Positions 25,536 through 38,030 of a stretch of DNA of 64,000 nucleotides are shown here, one piece after another. The DNA is from Amoebidium appalachense (lineage: Eukaryota > Ichthyosporea): positions 7,998,001-8,062,000 of the forward strand of contig CAVNZM010000007.1 of the NCBI GenBank assembly GCA_963693365.1. Direction: 5' to 3'. The notes beneath the pieces were generated by a model. The model was not told the DNA's origin, did no database searches, and saw only the letters and a program-made list of their open reading frames with translations. Every line of letters starts with the position of its first letter. Position 1 is the first letter of the stretch. The position numbers and the translations under genes are program-made.

Positions 25536-25790
25536 ACCTCATTGCCTCACGGTTCATGTCGTCTATGTCACGGTTCATGTCGTCTATGCGCCATTGTCTT
25601 TGTTTTACGCATCACCATACAAAATGCGCCATCGAGAAATGCTGGTGGGCATGTAGATGGAGCTCATAAAAACACGTATGTGCATCACACCAACGTCACC
25701 CTTACCCCATTCACTAATCCCATCCATGCAGTACATACTTCGCGTGTGTGTATGGTCGTGTTTGCTGCACATGCATGTGTTTGTGTGCGT

Positions 25791-25888
<98 letters not shown>

Positions 25889-25948
25889 TGAAGGAGAGGC
25901 CGCAAGCACCATGGAGCCGCAGTGGGGGGGGGGGGGGGGGGGGGGGAG

Positions 25949-25995
<47 letters not shown>

Positions 25996-27138
25996 TGGGG
26001 GGATGTCTAAGTACCTGCTGATGCTCCACTGGTGCATTCTGTCTCATATCTGGCTCTGCCTGCAAGTCCCTTCGTGTGGGGGACAATGTGGTGGGGGTGG
26101 CTGATGGAGACACCCCCCTACTACCCACATAGGGGGGGTTGCGCTGCTGTGACCTCGTCCTGTGTGCACAGTGACACATCAGCTAATATGTCTATGTATT
26201 GAACTCTATACATCCCCCCCCCCCCCCCCCCCCCTCCCCCCCCCCTCTCCTAGGGGAAAAAAAGAGAAAAAGTCAGAAAAAAAGAATGCAAGAGGGGGGG
26301 GGGGGGGGGGAAGGGGAAAGGTCTTCTATTCTGTCACCAATCAAAAAGCTGAGCGCAATGCATCGCCTCGCGACACGAGATTTTGGCCCACCAACCCTTG
26401 TTTCACCTGGATGATTGCCCATATGTTCATATGTCATTCCCTCGCCAATACTTTTGTGACGTGTGTTATACGGAGAAAAGGTATGTGTGTGTTTGTGCGT
26501 GTGTGTGTGCGCACGTGTGCGTGTGTGTGCGTGTGTGTGTGCGTGCGTGGTGGCGGTGACCGTGGTGGTTGCGCGGGGGGAGGGGGCACACACAATTTGT
26601 GGTGGTCTGACATCAGGGGTACGCCTGCCATTTTCCTGCGTGTGGGGGGGAGAGTTGCCGTGCACAGAGCTGGCCGTATCTGCATCGTGTGAAGGGGGTC
26701 AGAGCCCATATGGGTTAGTGTTATCTGGTGCCAGGACACATCATAAGTGAGTGGTCGAATCCAACTTGGGTCACTGTGCATGGTGCCGGTGCACCGCATA
26801 TATGAGGAGTCAAGACACAACTGGGTCACCTTGCTTGGTGCACCATTAAATACCTCGTCGCCGTCCTCTGTTAACTCTCCAAACACCTTCACACAGACTT
26901 ACTTACGATGCCTCTATCACCAACACATAAGCACAACCCTCCCCCCCCCCCTCCCCCCTTGTCCTTCTCATCTACAGTACCATATGCACATTTTAATGCA
27001 CAGAGCGCACACAAAAAGGTCCACGTGCACCCCCCCCCCCCCCCTGCCGGGTCTCTCCCCCAACCCCAACCCCCAATCCTTCACTTCACACCCAACCCAA
27101 GGGGTAAAAGAGGGGGGAGATACTAGAAGGGGTGCGGT

Positions 27139-27177
<39 letters not shown>

Positions 27178-27216
27178 GAGGTGGTGGTGGTGGTTGGGGG
27201 GAGGGGGGGGAGGGGA

Positions 27217-27250
<34 letters not shown>

Positions 27251-27453
27251 CAACCCTTTGGTACTTGCAGTGATGTGTTGTGTTCCGTCTCACTCGATCG
27301 TCGAATGTGCTCGCTGAAGCTATCTGCAAATGGGTTCCTGCTGTTCTTACGTGATGCTGGATCCGGTGAAAAATCAGGAATAGCACTGTTGTACAGGCCC
27401 TGTGTGTGCATGGAGGAGTGTGAGTAAATGTGTGTGTGTGCATGTGTGTCTTG

Positions 27454-27529
<76 letters not shown>

Positions 27530-27933
27530 ATGCACACAGGTCTCTGTCACGGTAATCCCACAGACATTGGATGCATGCATAATTACCCGCCTGTTTATTA
27601 ACAAAACGGGGTGGCTTTAACTCAACCCTGTCTTTCGCTTCTTGTATGTGTGTCAGTGTATGTATGTGTGCACGCGCCTGTAAGGTGCATTTGTATGTTG
27701 GTGTGTTTGTATGAGAGCGGCTATGCCAAGGAGTGGTCTATCCCAACGGTGCGGTGAAACAAGCGGGATGCATGCATGAGAGGGTCAAGGGCCAAGGGAG
27801 AAAGGGGAAAAAATAAATATAGACAGGAGATGCACGACAAGACCATTAAATAGTTCACTGACACACACACACGCACACACACACCCAAAAAAAAAACCAA
27901 AAAAAAAAAAAACTCAGCACGGAGCAGGACGCT

Positions 27934-27965
<32 letters not shown>

Positions 27966-28647
27966 AATACAGAAACTGAGAAGCCGCCCAACAAGGTACT
28001 TGGAGACGGGGTCCGCGCTGTAACAAACCCTGATATTAAATACGGCACAGAGAAAGGAGCACCAAGCGACTACCAGCAGACACAGGGCGCCTCCCCCCCC
28101 CCCCCCCCCCCCCCTCTCACTCTCCCCCCCCCCCCCCCCCCCCCCCCCCCTCCTCCTCTTTTCTTTTCCCTTGCCCCTCCCCCTTCCCCTTCCCCCCTCT
28201 CCCGACCTCTAGAAACAAACTATCAGCTTCTCCAGCCTCTCCCGTCCTCAACCCGCACACACACAAACACTTAAATGCACACACGCGAACCCGACTCCAT
28301 TCGTGGACTTGAACAAAGGGTCAAGGGTATGGGGACCCAATAAACACGCAGATACCCCCCCCCCCCCCCCCCTTTTTCTCCCCTCCCCCTTCCCCTCCCC
28401 CCCCCCCCCCCCACACACACACACACACACACAAACACACACACGCACACACAGTTCGCGCTCATCCCTGTCCCCTCCCCGTCTCTCAACGAGCACACAA
28501 AGCAACAAGGAACCAGGGGCTGACTGCTGGTGGGTGCTGGTAATGTGTGTGCATATGTGTATGTGCATGACTGTGTGTGCATGCCCATGTGTGTTTTTGT
28601 GCATGTGAATGTGTGAATGTCTGTATGTACATGCCTGTATGTGCATG

Positions 28648-28738
<91 letters not shown>

Positions 28739-29415
28739 ATGTGAATGTGTGGATGTGTGTGCATGCCTGCGTGTACATGCCTGTGTGTGTTTGCGTGCAT
28801 GTAAATGGGTGAATGTGTGTGCATGCCTTCGTGTGCATGCATGTGAGTGTGTGTGTGCATATGAATTTGCGTGCAGGTGTGTGTGCATGTCTGTGCGTGC
28901 ATGCATGTTTGTGTATGTGTGCATAATGTGTGTGTGTGTGTATGTATGTGTGTGTGTGTGTGTGTGTATGTGTGTGTGTGTGTGGTGTGTAATTTCTGGA
29001 AATAGAGAAGGGTGTTTGTTCGTGTTTGAAGGGGAGGGAGGGAGGGGGGGGGGGGGGGGGGGGGGGGAGGGGGGGCTGAGGGGAATGGAAGGAAGTATAC
29101 ATTACGAAGTTCAGAATTACAGATAGCGTATCGGCGACACACAAAAGTACACGACACGGGGGGGTGGGCAGGTGGGGGGGGGGGGGGGGTATGCATCATT
29201 GGCCGACAACTATGAAGCCAAAAACCTTAAAGGCCCACAAAGATAAAAATGCAAAAGGACGAACCCAAAATATGAAACCAGATAATACTTAGAAACAAAA
29301 AACATTAAAGCATACCGATATTGGTGCCCTCATTTTGGCTAATACCAAGGCTCAGTTTTGGTCGGTTAGCACGCCCCTTGGCCCCACCCTCGGACTCCCC
29401 CGGTGGTGCACTCAT
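20396..29415 (-). CDS. ATF/Atf1-type bZIP transcription factor, 11 exons
   Basis: Hand-built model of 438 codons plus stop. Exons: 29415-29316, 28017-27971, 27399-27265, 26886-26854, 26146-26015, 25182-24933, 24389-24131, 23369-23280, 22500-22421, 21819-21743, 20510-20396. All introns are GT-AG with compatible phases. Exons 2, 4 and the start of exon 5 are the least certain; the others are strong. The N-terminus ([11 protein letters not shown]) is followed by a segment with NPFADSF (about 72-78), resembling the NPFEQSF element of fungal Atf1 activators. Residues 150-318 are rich in Pro, Tyr, Gly and Gln, as in activation domains. [16 protein letters not shown] (358-373) is the basic region. 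N361, R369 and L379 keep the N-x7-R-x9-L rule, and leucines at 379, 386, 393, 400 and 407 are exact heptads spanning two introns. The tail [12 protein letters not shown] matches ATF2/Atf1 proteins. It probably binds CRE-type DNA in the nucleus as a dimer. Exon 6 carries one extra C in a C8 run (25026-25033) that breaks the frame; see findings. Confidence 0.82.
20770..21060. repeat. Poly-G and (GT)n in the last bZIP intron
   Basis: A G-run of about 37 at 20776-20812 and (GT)n at about 20990-21059 lie within the 1.23-kb intron between the zipper exons. Read in the sense of the gene these are poly-C and (CA)n. Confidence 0.85.
22613..22770. repeat. ~25-bp minisatellite in a bZIP intron
   Basis: About five diverged units of the type GAGTATCCCATATACGAATA occur near 22651, 22677, 22702, 22727 and 22752, with a weaker one upstream at 22613. 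They lie in the intron preceding the basic-region exon. Confidence 0.75.
25547..25588. repeat. 21-bp perfect tandem duplication
   Basis: TCACGGTTCATGTCGTCTAT occurs twice in direct succession (25547 and 25568), in the intron between bZIP exons 5 and 6. Confidence 0.85.
25796..25991. repeat. (GT)46 and (GT)n arrays near bZIP exon 5
   Basis: A long (GT)n array at 25796-25887 and a second one at 25952-25991 lie just downstream (in gene sense) of the exon ending at 26015. In the transcript they are (CA)n. A (TG)n run, from plus-strand (CA)n at 25269-25319, lies nearer the acceptor of the same intron. Confidence 0.85.
28649..28737. repeat. (GT)44 array with flanking degenerate GT/GCATG minisatellite
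   Basis: A perfect (GT)n is bordered on both sides by irregular copies of GTGTGCATGCCTGTGTGTG from about 28560 to 28930. The block lies in the first bZIP intron. Confidence 0.85.
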
Positions 29416-29420
29416 TCTCG

Positions 29421-29427
29421 TGAGTCA
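29421..29427 (-). promoter_or_regulatory. TRE/AP-1 site (TGACTCA) at the bZIP start
   Basis: A perfect palindromic-type heptamer TGACTCA lies 5 nt upstream of the bZIP start codon. An ATTGG (inverted CCAAT) and an AT-rich TTTTAAATTA string lie within the next 40 nt. bZIP proteins bind such sites, so autoregulation is possible. Confidence 0.4.
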
Positions 29428-29429
29428 GA

Positions 29430-29537
29430 GAGTGGCTGGGAACCAATAATTTAAAACCCTGTGCAGAAAAGAAGGAAGGAAAAGAAGAAGAAGGCAAGAA
29501 AGAAAGAAAGAAAGGAGGGGGATAGGGAAAAGACGTG

Positions 29538-29569
<32 letters not shown>

Positions 29570-30856
29570 GAAGAAGGGAGAGGGGGGTAAGAGTTCCGGT
29601 GCGAAGCTTCCCAGATGTCAGTTCAGTCAATTTTTCTTTTCATCGGCAACCAGGGGACAAAGTGAAGACAAAAAAATGATCCCAAGGAAAGGGAAGGGAG
29701 CTGGTAGAAGGGGCCTAGAAGGGGTGAGGGGGAGGGAGGGAAGGGGGAGGGAGGGAAGGGGGAGGGGGGGAGGGGGTAGACTCGTTATAGGACAAGGGGG
29801 TTTGAAATAGGGGAAACGAATGAAGTATCGGTCATGCTTAATACAAAAGCCATCCACCGAACAAAAGGCACCACAATGCATCTGCAGGTGTGCGTGTGGT
29901 GTGGTAGGGGCTCATGTGATTCTAGGTGGAGACGTGCATGACAGACACATACACAAAGAGGGAGTCGGTGGCTGCGCATGTGTGTGTTCGTATGTGTCTG
30001 TGTGGGCGTGCATTTGTGTTTGCTTGTGCATGAGCATATGTGCATGTGTATTTGTGTGCCCGTGCATTTGTGTTCATATTCGCCTGTGTGCCTGTGTGCA
30101 TGCGCATGTGTGTCATATTGTGCCTGTGCTGTGCCATTGTAAATGCATTTTAGCGTCCTGAAGTGTTTGGACAAGAACACCCCCCCCCCCCCAAAAAAAA
30201 ACGGCCCAAAAAGCTACGGTGCTTCTGTTGACGATGCAAACAGAAAGACGTGCAACATTCAGCATCCTCGGTTTTAAATGCATGAAAACAACAGCGTTCA
30301 ACAAAAGCCGTGTGTGTGTGTGTGTGTGTGTGTAAAAACTCCCGGTAGGGGCGGGGGGGGGGGGGGGGGGGGGGGGGATGTGTTACAGAGTATAAAGTAA
30401 GCATTATAACGGCAACACAAGGCAAACTAAGCAAAGAGTACACAGAGAATATTTAACATAAGCCAGGGGAAGGGGAGGGGGGGGGGGGGGGGGGGGGGGG
30501 AGGGGTTATATTAGGCTTAGATGACCAGTCAAAACTAGACGAAAAGTCAAACCTAAGGCCCAGTGAGCAACATTTCGAAACCGAGGAATGTGTGCCCATG
30601 TGCGTGCGGATGCATTTGTATGTGCGCATATGGTTGAAGGTGTGTGTGGGGCACGTGTGGGTGTGTTTTCCTTCCCTTTCTCCCTTTACTTTTCGTCCTT
30701 TTCGTCTTTGTTGTAGAGCACTTCTTGTTCTTTTCTTTGTCGATTTTGTTGGCGCTTTTTAAAGAGTATTTTCGAATTATGCGTGTTTGATTGGAAAGAG
30801 AAGGAGAAAGAAAAAGGTGAAGTGAGCAGCATGCCTCACCTACGGATAGAAAAGAT

Positions 30857-30902
<46 letters not shown>

Positions 30903-31039
30903 GCATATGTTTGTGGGCTTGTGCATGTGAGGTATGGGAAACGGACAAAGGCGAGCAGTGGGCTAAAGTGGCTTCTGTCTTTTTCCCAGGTACATGCCTG
31001 TAACCAAGGCGTGCATGTGCGTGCGCGCGCGCGCGCGCG

Positions 31040-31099
<60 letters not shown>

Positions 31100-33185
31100 G
31101 TGTTCTTCCGTGCTTTCTCCTCAAGCGTGTATACATGGCCCTCCCTCAAGCGTGTATACATGCCCCTCCCTCAGGCGTGTATACATGCCCCTCGCGGGGA
31201 GGGGGAGACGGGGCGGGGAGGAGGAGGGGGAGGAGGGCAATGAGAGGGTTGTAAATCAAAGCAGAGATCGATCTACAGGACACGACTGGGCAGCGCCGGG
31301 GGAAGGGGGGGGGGGGGGGGGGGGGGGGGGAGACGCAAGATATGGGGGAGAGTTGGGGGGGGGAGGGGGGGGGGGGGGGGGAGGGAGGGGGGGGAGGGGG
31401 GGGGGGAGAGGGGGGGGGGGGGGGGGGGGGGGTCACATATTGTGCGACTTCAATTCAGAAACTTTTGAACAAACAACTTGTTTGATTGCGGAAACATATA
31501 TGGAAGAAAACATCTGGAAAAATTGCAAACAGGCACTTTCTTAAGTATTTGTGTGTGCAAGCTTCAGAACACACGCCCAAGCCAACCAGGGGGGGGGGAA
31601 GGGGTTGAAAAGGAAAGTTTTTCCTGTGTGCAGTTCTACACTGCCTATACCTTAGATAGGTATCTAATAGGAGACGCGGGACAGAAGTGACCCAAGGAAA
31701 CAAGTCGGACAACGAGAATGAACTAAAACCTTTTTCTGAAAAGAACCTTGGATGGATAAACAGAACACGACGTGCCTTTTGCTATTAAGCAGCAAAAGTC
31801 ATGGGGAACAACAAGAAACGGAATAAACAAGTTTGCACACCCCAAGCTCTTAAGATCCAAGGTGTAAAACACACCGGTGTTCACAAACCCCCACAAAAGA
31901 TCAGACAAGTAGCAAGTAGCAAATGCAACATCAAACGCATAGATACCACGCGCTTCAACAGAAACACAAAAGCACGCACACCAGGGCACACACGCACAGC
32001 GCCACACACACAATATATATGTACATCTGCATAGAGAGTTTGGACTCTAGTATAACAGAACGCAAACATATCAAGCAACGTGCAAGAATTTATTGCGAAC
32101 ACCCCGTTAGTATGTGGGATCTTACCTGAATTCTGAGGAAAACTAATACCCCGGGCTCCGGTTAAATATGTGTATAGGATAAGAGAGTACTTGGCCTAAT
32201 CGTGATGTTATAGAGGCTTTTTTTGGGTTGGTTATTCGAGGCTGATTGTATGGTGTCCTGTAATGCAAGGTTCTTGAATGGGAGAAAACCAGGGCTCAAA
32301 GACCTCTTGTGAGAGTAGCTACATAATAGCAATGTGCAGATACAAAACAACTGAACGCTTAAATAGGTTCTATGAATGTGATGGAGAGGCAACGAGAGTC
32401 CGACCTAAAGGATGTGGCTCGAAATTGTTAGGCCAAAATTCACTAACGAGATGCGAGTACTAGGAACACCTTTCACCAGAAAAAACAGGCACGGATGTCA
32501 AAACTGCTGAAAGTTTTGTATTCTAATAACAACCAAACGTATTTTCTAGCTATCATGCAAAGTAAAAAAGACCATTTCAGCACATTCCCCCTCTCAGGAC
32601 AACATCGTTTCTCGTTTCTCGCAGCACTTCTCAGCGTTGTACAACCGCCGGGAGCGGTGATCTTTTTGACGGCATGATGTCGCTGCCTTTACATCATAGC
32701 TAACCAATAGGAAATAGGCATTGGTAAGCCCCGAGATTTATTCATTTATTTTGATTGGATTTACCTTTTTCAGCAGTGACGTCAGTGATTGCAATACTCA
32801 GTGGCGCCATGGCCTGGCGACACTTGCCTCAGTCAGGACTTGGAGTCTGACCCCGAAGCCTTCCAAGTTTTTCTTTTCTTTTCTTTTCCTTTTTTTTTTT
32901 TTTTTTTGTTTTTTTTGGATTCCCCTCCCGGTATGATGATGGCAACTAAGCTTTTTATTAGACACATAGGGCCGGGTTTTCGCGTATTATTTGCCTGTGC
33001 ATGGCCGGCGCCGTAGTACTGCATTTCGGCGAGATCCGACACTGGACACTGATAAACGCGGCTAGCTCCGGGGGCATGCCTGCAGAGTCATGATCAGTAA
33101 GTTGTTGTTTCCAAAAAATTGCAGGTTTGGGCAAAAGACCACCGATGTTCAATTTACCATCCCTCACCCCCCCGTATGGTGTGGG
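29430..33185. other. Intergenic; repeats and unique islands, no gene seen
   Basis: Holds (GT)n at 29540-29568, G-rich blocks at 30350-30377 and 30478-30500, and a G44 run at 30858-30901. (GT)n at 31042-31098 is preceded by (CG)n at 31021-31040. Three perfect or near-perfect 25-bp units containing GCGTGTATACATG lie at 31119-31192, and further G-rich blocks at 31306-31432. Unique sequence at 31440-33160 contains short frames only. A perfect CRE palindrome TGACGTCA lies at 32777-32784 near a GCGCCATGG, but the frame there closes after 13 codons. Confidence 0.5.
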
Positions 33186-33545
33186 TGTGCGTGTATGTGC
33201 GTGTGTCTGTGTACATGTGTGCGCGCGTGTGACACTGTGCGGGTGTGTATGTTCGGGGTGTCGGATGAGTGTGGGTTATAATGATTATGATAATGCCTGT
33301 ACACGTGTGTATGCGCGCGCCACTTCGTATGACTGTGTCACAGTGTAGGTGTGCCACTGTACGGTGTGTGTGTGTGTGTTTGTTGGTGTGTACGTGTGTG
33401 TGTGTGCGTGTGTCTGTGTTTGTGTGTGTGTGTGTGTGCGTGTGTGTGTGTGTGTGAGCGTGTGCGTGCATGCGTGTGTGCGTGTGTGCGTGTGTGCGTG
33501 TGCATGTATGTGTGTGCGTGCGCGTGTTTGTGTGTGTGTGTGTGT

Positions 33546-33583
<38 letters not shown>

Positions 33584-33690
33584 GTGTGTGTACATGTGTG
33601 TGCACGTGTGTGTGTGTGTACGTGTGTATGACAGTGTCACGGCGTGTGACAGTGTGAACTGGTGTGTGCGGCTGTCGCGGTGGTGTGTGT
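33186..33690. repeat. Degenerate GT/GC-rich array
   Basis: About 500 bp of TGTG with scattered CG, CATG and TACG interruptions, densest at 33365-33620. Cys/Val-rich frames are artefacts. Confidence 0.85.
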
Positions 33691-33760
33691 GTGTTAGTGG
33701 TTAATTTACAGTAATGACCATTTTACAGCTGGCAAGAGACCCTGAGAGGGGAGGGGAGAA

Positions 33761-33814
<54 letters not shown>
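33761..33814. repeat. G54 homopolymer
   Basis: Fifty-four consecutive G residues, equal longest in the window with the C54 at 53275-53328. It directly abuts the left end of the foldback element. Confidence 0.9.
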
Positions 33815-33816
<2 letters not shown>

Positions 33817-34412
33817 ACCACATCGGCTGAGTCAACTTGCTCCAAGCAGAATTCTGCAAAACGCAGGCGCATTTAGTTGTATCTACAAAAAGCAGTATTC
33901 TGCTAAAAAGAACTATTCTGCAAAACTTTTGCAGAATTATTCTGCTAAAAGCAGAGTTATTTTGCACACAGCAGAATTACTCTGCTAAAAGCAGCCATAG
34001 TATTCTGGTAAAAGCAAAATTATTCTGGTAAAAGCAGAATATTTCTGCGTCAAAAGCAGAATAATTCTGCTTTTTGCACGGTAATTCCTGCTAAAAGCAG
34101 AATAAATGTGCTAAAAGCAGCCATAGTAATCTGGTAAAAGCAGAATTACTCTGGTGAAAGCAGAATTATTCTGCGTCGAAAGCAGAATAATTCTGCTTTT
34201 GCGTAGTAATTCTGCTAAACGCATAATAACTCTGTTGAACGCATAATAACTCTGCTTAAAGCAGACCTAGAGTGTTTAGGCTTTTGCAGAATAATTCTGC
34301 CTTTTTTGCCGAATAAATCTGCTTTTTGCAGAATATTTCTGCTTTTCACAGAATAACTCCGCTTTGTGCAGAATAATTTACTCTTTGCAAGTTGACTCTG
34401 CCAATGTGATTA
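33815..34412. mobile_element. Foldback/MITE-like element filled with small palindromes
   Basis: The ends are 22-bp inverted repeats with two mismatches (33819-33840 and 34387-34408) that share GAGTCAACTTGC. Between them lie more than 20 diverged copies of a 20-22-bp unit whose core GCAGAATTATTCTGC is itself palindromic. Left-hand units are joined by CTGCTAAAAGCAG and right-hand units by CTGCTTTTTGCAG, so the whole element is also a large inverted repeat. There is no coding capacity. This arrangement matches foldback-type elements with internal repeat arrays. Confidence 0.7.
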
Positions 34413-34414
34413 AG

Positions 34415-35035
<621 letters not shown>

Positions 35036-35497
35036 TTACAGTATAGTATGTGTGTGGTAGGAGTGAGCGTGTGTCTGGTTGTGTCTTTCTGTCTGTTACT
35101 GCCCGTGTCAGTGTGTGGTGTAGGTTGTGTTTGAGTGTTGGGTTGAGTATTGTAATTCCCTGCTTGACCGTGTTTCCGCCAGTCGGGAACGTATTTATCT
35201 GCCTTGTTTGAGATGTGAACTATATAAACTCATTGTCGGTTTGTCGGATCCTTTTGTGTAGCACACACTGTGCAGGATGTGGATGATTTCACGCAGCCAA
35301 CCTGTTAATCTCACATGTCACCAATTCAAATGATTCACAATGACAGTCGACACACGGTAAGCTCTATTCTAGAAATGTGTTGCTGATACCGGTCGGTTCG
35401 TGTGTGCATATAAGTGTGTGTAGAGCCTATGAGTCGAATTTTCAGTTTTCCGTTTCAAAGTAATGCAAGATTTTTTTTGTTAGTTTTTTTTTTTTTT

Positions 35498-35528
<31 letters not shown>

Positions 35529-36100
35529 GGGGGGGTAGTGTACGACTGGACTCGGAGCCAGGTAGGGCCTACAATAAGGGCAAAAAGGGGAAAGGGGGTT
35601 TTTACGTGATCTTGTTCAGGCTGGATGCTGTTACAGTGTTGGCGATGCACGTGTTTGCCCAGATGGAAGGGGTGAGTGGGTGGGTGGGTGCCACCGTGTG
35701 GGCGGGGGGAATGGGGCTGGGGGGGGGGGGGGGGGGGGGGGGGAGGGGGGGGGGGGGGAGGGGGGGGAGGGGGGGGGGGGATAGCGAAGGGGAAGGGGGC
35801 GGGGGGGGGGGGGGGGGGGGGAGAGAGAGAGAGAGAGAGAGAGAGAGCGTGTGTGTGTGTGTTGTGTGTGTGTGTGTGTGTGTGTTACATGCAAGTAAAG
35901 GAAAAGAGAGAGACACTAGGCTTCGCCGAGACGGTGACTGATCGAAGGCAATATGATATGAAGAAGAAAGGCAAAGAGAAAGCGAGATCATCAGCTACGT
36001 TTTTGTTTTGTTTTATTTAACTTTATGCCGCTTTGTTCTGGGGGACCGCAATAACCTCTTAGGGTCCTCTCATAAAAAAACTACCTTAACGGTTTTTGCT
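35036..36100. other. Intergenic, no gene seen
   Basis: Unique sequence with a TATATAAA at 35221-35228 (plus) that has no recognisable gene after it. T/G runs lie at 35487-35535, G-rich blocks at 35720-35820, and (GA)n-(GT)n at 35821-35884. Confidence 0.5.
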
Positions 36101-36120
36101 GTACCCTAATATATAGTTAG

Positions 36121-36188
36121 AGGGGTCACCCGCAAGTGTCGCATATTCATATATATTCATATATGTTTACCGGTTGCGGGTGACCCCT
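36121..36188. other. 15-bp perfect inverted repeat with 38-nt spacer
   Basis: AGGGGTCACCCGCAA (36121-36135) is complemented exactly at 36174-36188. A second shared string, ACCCTAA, lies about 11 bp outside the left arm and nearly adjacent to the right arm. The AT-rich loop contains ATTCATATATATTCATATAT. It could be a small MITE or a structured RNA. Confidence 0.7.
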
Positions 36189-36548
36189 GTTAGGGTTCCA
36201 TATTGTGCATGCAGCTAAGCTAATAAAACCCCGTCAACTCTAACAGTAGTACACGCTAGGCACCGGTGCTGTTTTTGCCCCAGCTTAGTCTAGTGGGGAA
36301 GACATTGGAGACCGTCGGCGGTAAGTCATGTCACCAAGATCACGAGGTTCTCTCACTGAAAATAGGCAGAGTAAGTGTGTGTTTCACAGGTTCGCACCTG
36401 TGTTAATGCGCGTAGAGATGCGCCCCTAGTGCTACGGCCATGCTATGAGCATATATGCTGCACTCAAAATCAATGACATGCCATTTGTTTTTGAAACTTT
36501 GTGTGTTTATGTGGTGTAGTTGGCGTAATTTTGGTAGGTTTCAACATG

Positions 36549-37155
36549 ATGTACCTCAGTCTTTGAAAACGTTAGGGGGGGAGGCTGCGTAGAACTTCAA
36601 GGCCCCTAGGGGCCCAGGAAGAGGAGGGGGGAGCCTCTGGGGGATGGGCGGGGATGGGGGGGGGGGGGAGGGGGGAGGGGGGGGGGGTACAGGCCTAGGG
36701 GGAGGTGGGGTTGGGGGAAAATAAAAGTGGAGGGGGGGAAGGGGGGGGGGGGGGGGGGGGGAGACGTAGTCACCGCCGGGTACCTGTAATGTTGATGTCC
36801 GTTCAGCCCCTCACAGTGTGGCTGTTCACCCCCGTAAAATGTGAGCCCTCATCATACATAATGTACCTCAGTCTGTGAAAACGTTAGGGGGGGAGGCTGC
36901 GTAGAAGGCCCCTAGGGACCCGGGGAGAGGAGGGGGGAGCCTCTGGGGGATGGGCGGGAATGGGGGGGGGGGGGGGGGGGGGGGGGGGGGTACAGGCCTA
37001 GGGGGAGGTGGGGTTAGGAGAAATCAGTGGAGGGGGGGAAGGGGGGGGAGGGGGGGGAGGGGGGGAGCTCGAGGTAGTGGGTACCTGTAATGTTGATGTC
37101 CGGTCAGCCCCTCACAGTGTGGCTGTTTACCCCGTAAAATGTGAACCCTCATCAT
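36549..37155. repeat. 312-bp direct tandem duplication
   Basis: ATGTACCTCAGTCT begins both units (36549 and 36861). Both then carry the GGCTGCGTAGAA string, GGAGCCTCTGGGGGATGGGC, a G-run, TACAGGCCTAGGGGGAGG, a second G-run, and GTACCTGTAATGTTGATGTC to CCCTCATCAT. Identity outside the G-runs is high, so the duplication looks recent. Confidence 0.85.
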
Positions 37156-37398
37156 GTCAAAGTCATTGCGTGGTACCCCGGCAACGGCTCAACGGCCATT
37201 GTTAAATTTATGTTCAGACTGAGTGACTCATCTCAGTTTCTTCTTTAATGCAATCTGGCAGAGATCAGTGCATGCAGGTGACAGTGTACGGGTGGGTGCC
37301 ATTGCCAGTGCGGGAGTGCATGCCGTGATCTATATGTGGGCAGCCTATATTGGTATGGATGGTGACGGTTGAGTTACTGAGAGTGCCGTACGCGCGCG

Positions 37399-37745
<347 letters not shown>

Positions 37746-38030
37746 AGTTTATGACATTGTGTGTGAAGTTTGCAAACACATGTACAAATGTACAAGGCTC
37801 ACGGCCCGGCGGAGTTCTCTGAGAGCCCGTGTGAACCGTTGTGCATCAGTTGTCAGCGCGCCTCTTGTGTACATCTACATGGTAAGTGCGTGATGTGTGT
37901 TCGGAATGTGTGACCACCAACTTCTTATGGGTTCCGCACTATAGTATACCTAGAGTTATGGCACCGTCAGTGAACGGCTGTAATCATCATCATGCATGAT
38001 GAGCCTGCAGTATACGGGCATTTCACACCA

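Noticed and set aside
27265-27411. Start of the bZIP protein at the ATG reading MHTQGLYNS
   Set aside because: This ATG lies within the intron-end CACACAG. A better first exon at 29415-29316 plus exon 28017-27971 joins in phase to the GLYNS exon.
36285-36420. tRNA- or SINE-like string: TAGTCTAGTGG resembling box A, GGTTCTCTCAC resembling box B
   Set aside because: No acceptor stem or cloverleaf can be formed and box B is poor, so the spacing alone is not enough to call a tRNA or SINE.
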